NCBI GenBank assembly: GCA_023264755.1
Contig: JAHFVB010000078.1
Location: forward strand, 1 to 12,320
Reading direction: 5' to 3'
DNA length: 12,320 bases
DNA from: Mycobacterium sp.
Lineage (GTDB): Bacteria > Actinomycetota > Actinomycetes > Mycobacteriales > Mycobacteriaceae
The notes under the pieces were generated by a model, which had not been told where the DNA came from, searched no databases, and saw only the letters and a program-made list of their open reading frames with translations. Below are positions 7,785 through 12,320 of the stretch, piece after piece (the first letter of the stretch is position 1; every line of letters begins with the position of its first letter). Made by a program: the position numbers and the translations under genes.

Positions 7785-8851
7785 CAGGTCTGCGGGTCTG
7801 CGTCGAGTACTACGGCGGCTCCGATCACGTCCAGGCGAACCTTGGCGTGTACGGCCGGCGGATCGACGCTGTGCTGACGGATGACGATGGGGGCGCCTTC
7901 GCCACCGAGGTCGACGGTGAGCAAGACGTCGTGACCCCGAAACTCCGAGGCCAGCACCGTCGCCCCGCCGGTGTTCTGGTCACCGTCGGAGACCGCGGTC
8001 GCCACGAGCTGTTCGGGGCGAAGCATCACCGTGGCCGGTCCGGGCTCAGCCGCACCGCGCACCGGGAGGCGGCCGAGCGCGCACTGCGCGACGTCGCCGT
8101 CCACGGTGCCGGGCAGCAGCACGCAATCGCCGAGGAATTCGGCGGTGAACCGGTCGCCAGGATGCAGGTAAACCTCTTGCGGGGTGCCCACTTTGGTGAA
8201 GCGTCCGGTACGCATGACGGCCACCTGATCGGCGATCGACAGCGCTTCCTCCTGGTCGTGAGTGACCAGCAGCGTGCTGACTCCGGCGTCGGTGAGCAAC
8301 TGCGCGACGGCCTTGCGCGTGGAGGCGCGCAGGGCGGTGTCCAGCGCGCTGAACGGCTCGTCCAGCAGCATCAGCGCTGGGCTACGGGCCAGCGCCCTGG
8401 CCAGCGCCACGCGCTGCTGCTGGCCACCGGAGAGCTCATGCGGATGGCGCTGGGCGTAGGACGAGTCGAGCGAGACCGTCTCGAGCAACTCGGCCACCCG
8501 GTCGCGGATTCGGGCCCTACTGCCCCCAAGGCCGTAGGCGATGTTCTTGCCGACGGTGAGGTGGGGGAACAAGGCACCGTCCTGCGCCACGTACCCGATG
8601 TCCCGACGGTGGGCAGGTGCCCAGCGGCCCGCTCCGGCCACCGGCTGCCCGGCGATGGAAACCGTTCCGGCATCCGGGGTTTCGAAGCCCGCCACGAGGC
8701 GCAACAAGGTGGTCTTGCCGCACCCGGAGGGGCCGACGATCGCGGTGACGGAGCCCGCGGGCAGGCTCAGGTCGATGCCGTCGAGCACCCGGTGGTCGCC
8801 GAAGGCCTTGACCAGGCCGGACAGCTCGAGGGCTGGGGTCGCGGGGGTCAT
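7784..8851 (-). CDS. fbpC: Ferric iron ABC transporter ATP-binding protein (FbpC/AfuC type)
   Basis: A 355-residue ABC ATPase that powers the adjacent permease. It contains Walker A GPSGCGKTT (40-48), the Q-loop glutamine Q90, signature LSGGQQQR (140-147), Walker B LMLLDEP (160-166), D-loop SALD (168-171) and switch histidine H198 (VTHDQEEAL). After about residue 240 there is a C-terminal extension with LRPEQL (277-282), a TOBE-like regulatory region typical of iron, spermidine and maltose importers. The ATG at 8851 overlaps the permease stop by four bases (ATGA). The frame stays open far upstream, but that part only shadows the permease and binding-protein genes. The iron assignment rests mainly on the binding protein. 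The fbp name here is the Neisseria/Haemophilus-type ferric binding protein system, not the mycobacterial antigen 85 genes. Confidence 0.92.
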   Translation of the reverse strand: MTPATPALELSGLVKAFGDHRVLDGIDLSLPAGSVTAIVGPSGCGKTTLLRLVAGFETPDAGTVSIAGQPVAGAGRWAPAHRRDIGYVAQDGALFPHLTVGKNIAYGLGGSRARIRDRVAELLETVSLDSSYAQRHPHELSGGQQQRVALARALARSPALMLLDEPFSALDTALRASTRKAVAQLLTDAGVSTLLVTHDQEEALSIADQVAVMRTGRFTKVGTPQEVYLHPGDRFTAEFLGDCVLLPGTVDGDVAQCALGRLPVRGAAEPGPATVMLRPEQLVATAVSDGDQNTGGATVLASEFRGHDVLLTVDLGGEGAPIVIRQHSVDPPAVHAKVRLDVIGAAVVLDADPQT

Positions 8852-10440
8852 GGCGCGGCCGTCCGGGTGGCTTGGCGGTACAGCACCAGGGTGACGGGAA
8901 TCGCCAGCAGCACCAACAGCAGTGCGTACGGTGCGGCGGCCGCGTAGTCGAGCTCGCTGCTGAGTGACCAGAAGCGCATCGCCAGGGTCCGCGTGCCCGT
9001 CGGTGCCAGCAACAGCGTGGCGGTCAATTCCGTTGCCACGCCGACGAAGACCAGGGCCGCGCCGGCTGCTGCCGCGGGGGCGGTCAGGCGCAGGGTCACG
9101 CGGAAGAACGTTCGAGTGGGGGAGCTGCCCAGCGCCCGCGACGCTTCCTCGAGTCCGATGGGCACCTGGGCCAACCCGGACCGCAGGTTCACCAGGGCGC
9201 GCGGCATGAACAGCAGCACGTAGGCCACCAGCACCAGGCCGGTGGTCTGGTACAGCGGCGGGACCCAGCGGATGGCCACGGTGATCAGAGCCAACGCGGT
9301 GACGATGCCGGGAATCGAGCTGGTCACGAAGTTGGTGCCCTCGACGAATCGCGCGAGCACACCGCGGAACCGGACCGCGACCCAGGCGAACGGGAAGGCC
9401 AGCACGGTGGTGGCCAGGGCCGCCGCGGCGGCCAGGACGACCGTCTGGGTCAGTGCGGAGGCCACGTCGCCCAGCAACCAGACCTGACGGCCCCCGAGCC
9501 ACAGCCAGCGTCCCACCGTCGCGGCCGGGACGCCGAGCGCCAACACGGCCAGCGCGGCGAGCCCGATCAGCGCGGGAATCGTCATGGCGCCCAGGTGATG
9601 CGGCACCGCGTTGCGTTGTGCGCCCGGGCCGATTCTGGCGAATCGGGCGTTGCCCCGCGCGCCGGCTTCGGTCACCAGGAGCACTAGGCACAGCAGCACC
9701 AGCACCGCAGCCAGGGTGCTGCCCGCGGCGCCGTTGAAGGTGGCTTGAAACTGCTCGAATATGGCGGTCGTGAAGGTGGAGAAGCGCAGCATGGCGAACG
9801 CGCCGTACTCGGCGAGCAGATGTACCCCGATCAGCAGGCCGCCGCCCAGTATCGCCAACCGCAGCTGTGGGATCACGACGCGCACCACGGCTGCGGTCGG
9901 ACTGGAGCCCAGGGCACGCGCCGATTCCTCGAGCGCGGGGTCGAGCCGGCGCAGGGTGGCCGCCGCGGGGACGTAGACGAACGGAAAGTAGGACAGCGTC
10001 GAAACCAACACGGCGGCCCAAAACCCGTGCAGCGTCGGGCTGACGCTGACCCACGCGTAGCTGTTGACGAAGGCCGGCACGGCCAACGGCGCGACGAAGA
10101 GGGGGCGCCACAGGGCGCGCCCCGCGACGTCGGTGCATTCGACGAGCCACGCCGCACCTACTCCCAGCAGGATGCAGACGGGCACCGTGACCGCCACCAG
10201 ACCGACGGTGTTGAGCAGGAGCTGACCGACGAAGGGCCGCACGACCAGCGCGTAGCTCCGGCTGAGCCCGATGGAGCCCACCGACCAGCAGATGTAGCCC
10301 AGCGGAAGGAACGTGACGGCGACCAGCACCGCGATGGTGCCGGTGAGCACCGGGCCGGGTCGGCTTCGCGCAGCAGGTGGCGCGCCGAGGTCCGAATCGG
10401 GTTGGACCGCCGCATGTTCGAGCGTGTCGGCGCCGACCAC
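8848..10440 (-). CDS. fbpB: Ferric iron ABC transporter permease (FbpB/AfuB type), two fused modules
   Basis: A 530-residue integral membrane permease that forms the translocation path in one chain. Two homologous halves are visible, each ending with the EAA loop that docks the ATPase: EESARALGSSPTAAVVRVVIPQ (171 onward) and EEASRALGSSPTRTFFRVTLRL (431 onward). About twelve hydrophobic segments are spread from residue 33 to 521, the normal layout and length for FbpB/AfuB permeases. The start is taken as GTG 10440, directly after the TAA of the binding-protein gene (no gap), which leaves a soluble N-tail of about 30 residues. No strong Shine-Dalgarno element is seen, so a slightly later start is possible. 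Its stop overlaps the ATPase ATG. It is the second gene of the minus-strand operon. Confidence 0.92.
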   Translation of the reverse strand: MVGADTLEHAAVQPDSDLGAPPAARSRPGPVLTGTIAVLVAVTFLPLGYICWSVGSIGLSRSYALVVRPFVGQLLLNTVGLVAVTVPVCILLGVGAAWLVECTDVAGRALWRPLFVAPLAVPAFVNSYAWVSVSPTLHGFWAAVLVSTLSYFPFVYVPAAATLRRLDPALEESARALGSSPTAAVVRVVIPQLRLAILGGGLLIGVHLLAEYGAFAMLRFSTFTTAIFEQFQATFNGAAGSTLAAVLVLLCLVLLVTEAGARGNARFARIGPGAQRNAVPHHLGAMTIPALIGLAALAVLALGVPAATVGRWLWLGGRQVWLLGDVASALTQTVVLAAAAALATTVLAFPFAWVAVRFRGVLARFVEGTNFVTSSIPGIVTALALITVAIRWVPPLYQTTGLVLVAYVLLFMPRALVNLRSGLAQVPIGLEEASRALGSSPTRTFFRVTLRLTAPAAAAGAALVFVGVATELTATLLLAPTGTRTLAMRFWSLSSELDYAAAAPYALLLVLLAIPVTLVLYRQATRTAAP

Positions 10441-11469
10441 TTAGAGCAGGCCCGCCTGGGTCATGAGGTCGGTGACCTTGCTCGCGTCGAGGTCCGATGG
10501 GTTGACCTTGGGGGCCTGCAATTGGTCCAGCGGAACCAACGCCGGGTTGGCGGGCACGCCGCTGGCCACGGTGTACTCGAACGAGTCGCCGTGCTCGAGT
10601 ACCTCTTGGCCGGCCTTGCCCGTGACGAACGCCAGGAACTTCTGGGCCTGATCCTTCTTCTTGCTGGAGTTGAGGATGCCGCCGCCGGAGATGGATACGA
10701 ATGCGCCGGGGTCCTGGTTGCGGAAGTAGTGGAGCTTGGTGTTGGCGCTGAGCTCCTTGGTCTTGGCCTGATCGCGGAACCAGTAGTAGTGGTAGATGAC
10801 GCCGCCGTCGACCTGGCCGGCGTTGACTGCCCGGAGCGTGGCGATATTGTCTTGGAAGGCAACGGCATTGGTCTTCATCGCGGCCAGCCACTGGGCCGTC
10901 GCGGGTTGCCCGGTCAGCTGCAGCATCGCGGCGACGATGGCTTGGAAGTCGGGCTTGGGCGGCGGGGCGCCCCACCGGTTCTTCCACGCGGGCTGCTGGA
11001 GGTCCATGATCGACTTCGGCAGCTGGGCCTCGGTGAGCTTGGACGGGTTGTAGACGAACACCGTGGCGCGTGCGGCGACGCCGGTCCACTTGCCGGTGGC
11101 GGGCCGGTACTGCGCGGGGACCTGGGCGAGGGTCGTCGAGTCGACGTCGGCGAAGAGCCCGGCCTTTTCGACGGCCGCCATGGCGGGGGAATTCTCGGTG
11201 AGGAAGACGTCAGCGGGTGAGGAGGCGCCTTCGGCGATCAGCTGGTTGCCCAGCTCGGTGTCACCACCTTGGCGGTAGCGGACCTTGATGCCGGTTTCCT
11301 TGGTGAACGCGTCGATCCACTCCTTGGCCAGCGACTCGTGCTGGGCGTTGTAGATCAGTAGTTCGTCCGAGTCGCTCGACGAGGACGTGCACGCGGTCAG
11401 CCCCGCCGCCAGTACCAGCACCGCCAGCAGGGCGGCCAGCCGGCCGTGGCCCGATCGGGTCAGTCTCAT
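10441..11469 (-). CDS. fbpA: Ferric iron-binding lipoprotein of the ABC importer (FbpA/AfuA type)
   Basis: A 342-residue solute-binding lipoprotein that should capture Fe3+ outside the membrane and deliver it to the permease. The signal peptide ends in the lipobox LTAC with lipidated cysteine C27, followed by a serine-rich linker. From memory of Haemophilus FbpA (ligands H9, E57, Y195, Y196), the equivalents are H44 in YNAQHES, E92 in FLTENSPAM, and Y228/Y229 in IYHYYWF. All four Fe3+ ligands therefore appear conserved, and AWKNRWG (161-167) and RNQDPGAFVS (250-259) also match. The start is ATG 11469, chosen for the GGAAGGAAG element six bases upstream and because it begins directly with a signal peptide; an in-frame ATG at 11532 would put coding sequence over the operator-like region. 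First gene of the operon. Not an antigen 85 protein despite the symbol. Confidence 0.92.
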   Translation of the reverse strand: MRLTRSGHGRLAALLAVLVLAAGLTACTSSSSDSDELLIYNAQHESLAKEWIDAFTKETGIKVRYRQGGDTELGNQLIAEGASSPADVFLTENSPAMAAVEKAGLFADVDSTTLAQVPAQYRPATGKWTGVAARATVFVYNPSKLTEAQLPKSIMDLQQPAWKNRWGAPPPKPDFQAIVAAMLQLTGQPATAQWLAAMKTNAVAFQDNIATLRAVNAGQVDGGVIYHYYWFRDQAKTKELSANTKLHYFRNQDPGAFVSISGGGILNSSKKKDQAQKFLAFVTGKAGQEVLEHGDSFEYTVASGVPANPALVPLDQLQAPKVNPSDLDASKVTDLMTQAGLL

Positions 11470-11475
11470 CGTGGA

Positions 11476-11484
11476 CTTCCTTCC
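11476..11484 (-). promoter_or_regulatory. Ribosome binding site of the iron-binding lipoprotein gene
   Basis: GGAAGGAAG on the minus strand, six bases before the ATG at 11469. It decides the start in favour of 11469 over the in-frame ATG at 11532. Confidence 0.7.
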
Positions 11485-11494
11485 GAGTCGAGTG

Positions 11495-11539
11495 CCCAAG
11501 CATGCCCAAAGGCGCCCCAGCTGCCTAAGCATGGCCTAA
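11495..11539. repeat. Two near-identical AAGCATG-centred elements
   Basis: CCCAAGCATGCCCAA (11495-11509) and CCTAAGCATGGCCTAA (11524-11539) lie 29 bases apart between the putative promoter and the start codon of the iron-binding lipoprotein gene. Each is a pair of CC(C/T)AA blocks around GCATG. They could be operator half-sites; the regulator is not identifiable from this alone. Confidence 0.5.
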
Positions 11540-11540
11540 C

Positions 11541-11559
11541 TGAGGCTTGGCTAAGAACA
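11541..11559 (+). promoter_or_regulatory. IdeR/DtxR-like iron box
   Basis: The stretch starting TGAGGCTTGGCTAA agrees with the IdeR consensus TTAGGTTAGGCTAACCTAA at 11 of its first 14 positions, and at 12 of 19 overall. The right arm is poor. Two CCTAA blocks follow on its other side at 11524-11528 and 11535-11539, eleven bases apart. The position fits iron-dependent repression of the minus-strand importer operon. Iron repression by IdeR is established for mycobacterial siderophore genes; for this site it is inference. Confidence 0.4.
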
Positions 11560-11561
11560 TA
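11556..11561 (-). promoter_or_regulatory. Candidate -10 of the iron importer operon
   Basis: TATGTT on the minus strand fits TANNNT. It overlaps the edge of the IdeR-like box, which would then cover the transcription start about 80 bases before the lipoprotein ATG. No convincing -35 is seen. Confidence 0.3.
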
Positions 11562-11698
11562 CCTGGGGCCGGCTGGGGTTTGGTCTCCCGCTCCACGGGC
11601 ATCACCATCGGTGCCGGTCGCAGCATCAAACGCCGTCGAATGCTGGTCCGCCATCTGTACGTTGACCGTGGGCGCGGGAAACGACCCACTCGAAGCCG

Positions 11699-11705
11699 AA
11701 GGAAG
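11699..11705 (+). promoter_or_regulatory. Ribosome binding site of the haemophore-like gene
   Basis: AAGGAAG six bases before the ATG at 11712, which supports this start over earlier in-frame starts such as 11547. Confidence 0.65.
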
Positions 11706-11711
11706 ACCCCC

Positions 11712-12101
11712 ATGAAGCTCTTTGAGACCTCCACCCTTCGCCGCGTCGCCGGTGTGCTTGCCACCGTCGCGGTCGGGGCCGCCGTGGCGGGCGCCGTCGC
11801 CACCCCGGTCGCCAATGCCGCGCCGTGTTCGGCCAGCGGGCTGGCCACCTCGGCGAGCGGGGTGTTGGGCCAGGCCGGCGGCTATCTGGATGCGCACCCC
11901 GGCGCGAACGACGTGTTGACGGCCGCCGCCGATCAACCCGCTGACCAGGCGCGCGCCAACGTTCGGAGCTACTTCACGGCTCACCCGGGGGAGTTCCTCG
12001 ACCTGCAGCGCATCGCCCAACCGTTGAAGGACCTGCGTAATCAGTGCGGCATTGCGGTGTCACCGAGTCAGCTGGCTGCGCTGTTCGAGGCGATGAACTA
12101 G
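11712..12101 (+). CDS. Secreted haem-binding protein, mycobacterial haemophore (MHB, Rv0203-like) family
   Basis: A 129-residue exported protein. A Sec signal peptide (RR at 10-11, hydrophobic core 13-30) ends with a likely cleavage after ANA (34-36), leaving a small helical domain of about 93 residues. The mature part begins with C39 and has C112 near the end, a likely disulfide. The repeated LDAHP (59-63) and FTAHP (88-92) contain H62 and H91; Y58 lies four residues before H62. This recalls the haem ligands Tyr59, His63 and His89 reported for Rv0203, although the His-His spacing differs by three. LDLQRIAQPLKDLRNQC (96-112) is also typical. The ATG at 11712 has AAGGAAG six bases upstream. 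It is transcribed away from the Fe3+ importer, so a shared iron-responsive region is plausible. Haem binding here is inferred from the family. Confidence 0.87.
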   Translation: MKLFETSTLRRVAGVLATVAVGAAVAGAVATPVANAAPCSASGLATSASGVLGQAGGYLDAHPGANDVLTAAADQPADQARANVRSYFTAHPGEFLDLQRIAQPLKDLRNQCGIAVSPSQLAALFEAMN

Positions 12102-12104
12102 ATC

Positions 12105-12151
12105 GTCGGACCCGCGCCCGGGAGCAACGACTTGGTCGGACCACGCCCGGG
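12105..12151. repeat. Short direct repeat after the haemophore-like gene
   Basis: GTCGGACCCGCGCCCGGG (12105-12122) and GTCGGACCACGCCCGGG (12135-12151) form two near-identical copies with a 30-base period. The first begins four bases after the stop codon. The palindromic CCCGGG cores could form small hairpins, but I see no classical terminator. Function unknown. Confidence 0.5.
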
Positions 12152-12194
12152 CCAGAAACGGCACAGCATCGCAACCGCGCCGCTCAGTCCACGC

Positions 12195-12285
12195 TAGCGA
12201 AACGCATAGGTTTCGAACGGTGATCTAACCGTGTTGTAAATGTGACTCCTGTACTCGAACGTTACCGAAGTGAAATTTGTGCTCC
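12195..12285. promoter_or_regulatory. AT-richer intergenic stretch, probable promoter region
   Basis: Clearly lower GC than the rest of the window. It holds TCGAACG twice (12213-12219 and 12255-12261) and a small inverted repeat, ACGGT (12217-12221) with ACCGT (12228-12232), around a six-base centre. These are typical of a regulatory region, but no specific promoter or regulator can be named. Confidence 0.3.
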
Positions 12286-12320
12286 ATGGTGAGCATGGGC
12301 CGTCGAGTCCAACGGCGGCC
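12286..12320 (+). CDS. Possible start of a further gene, cut by the window end
   Basis: An ATG at 12286 opens a frame reading MVSMGRRVQRR without a stop to the end of the window. AAATTT (12273-12278), one base from TANNNT, lies seven bases upstream, but no good ribosome binding site is seen. GTG 12289 or ATG 12295 are alternative starts in the same frame. Eleven residues are too few to assign a family, and the frame may not be real. Confidence 0.2.
   Translation, partial: MVSMGRRVQRR

Noticed and set aside
7847..8947. A 366-residue + strand open frame
   Set aside because: Antisense shadow of the ATPase gene; no domain recognisable.
7784..11089. A 1101-residue minus-strand open frame that includes the ATPase
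   Set aside because: Only the part from ATG 8851 encodes the ABC ATPase. The upstream 2.2 kb is a shifted frame over the permease and binding-protein genes with arginine/proline-rich low-complexity translation, open because of high GC.
9745..11220. A 491-residue + strand open frame
   Set aside because: Antisense shadow of the permease and binding-protein genes, both of which have clear family motifs and start sites.
10441..11469. Antigen 85 (mycolyltransferase FbpA) reading of the fbp name
   Set aside because: The protein is a lipobox-bearing periplasmic-binding protein with Fe3+ ligand residues, not an alpha/beta hydrolase; the name clash is only nomenclature.
11470..11532. N-terminal extension of the iron-binding lipoprotein to ATG 11532
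   Set aside because: It would place about 21 residues before a normal lipoprotein signal peptide and over the repeat elements; ATG 11469 has a strong ribosome binding site.
11635..11663. Promoter for the haemophore-like gene with -10 TACGTT (11658-11663)
   Set aside because: The hexamer fits TANNNT, but the -35 at the right distance (GTCGAA) is poor and one short match is expected by chance in a region this size.
11547..11711. N-terminal extension of the haemophore-like protein to 11547
   Set aside because: It would bury the Sec signal peptide 55 residues inside the protein; ATG 11712 has a good ribosome binding site.

Overview
The window looks like chromosomal DNA of a mycobacterium, most likely a rapid-growing Mycolicibacterium. 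The evidence is the uniformly high GC coding sequence, the order lepB-rnhB-DUF2469 (the arrangement around M. tuberculosis Rv2903c-Rv2901c), a protein of the mycobacterial haemophore (MHB) family, and several starts that look leaderless. This is inference from sequence; no species can be named. I see no tRNA, rRNA, CRISPR array, insertion sequence or phage gene.

Region 1 (1-1581, + strand) is core housekeeping: the 3' end of lepB (signal peptidase I), rnhB (ribonuclease HII) and a DUF2469 gene. Region 2 (1618-5305, + strand) is a metabolic run: a DHRS1-like short-chain dehydrogenase, a NagD-type HAD phosphatase, a family III CoA-transferase that resembles 2-methylfumaryl-CoA isomerase (Mct), and a TesB-type acyl-CoA thioesterase whose start overlaps the CoA-transferase stop. 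Three genes in this run have a -10-like hexamer exactly six bases before the start codon, which suggests leaderless mRNAs rather than one long operon.

Region 3 (5271-11469, - strand) is a tight four-gene unit: a ferric-iron binding lipoprotein, a fused two-module permease and an ATPase (FbpABC/AfuABC type; not the antigen 85 genes that share the fbp names in mycobacteria), followed with a one-base stop/start overlap by an 837-residue protein that fuses an adenylation domain, a phosphopantetheine carrier domain and a membrane acyltransferase-3 domain. This all-in-one activate/carry/transfer protein, coupled to an iron importer, is the most unusual part of the window. It converges on the thioesterase gene with a 35-base overlap of coding ends.

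Region 4 (11470-12320) holds the divergent control region of the iron operon, with DtxR/IdeR-like TTAGG/CCTAA elements, then a secreted haem-binding haemophore-like gene on the + strand, a short direct repeat, an AT-richer stretch and possibly the first codons of another gene. The haemophore and the Fe3+ importer together suggest an iron-acquisition locus.
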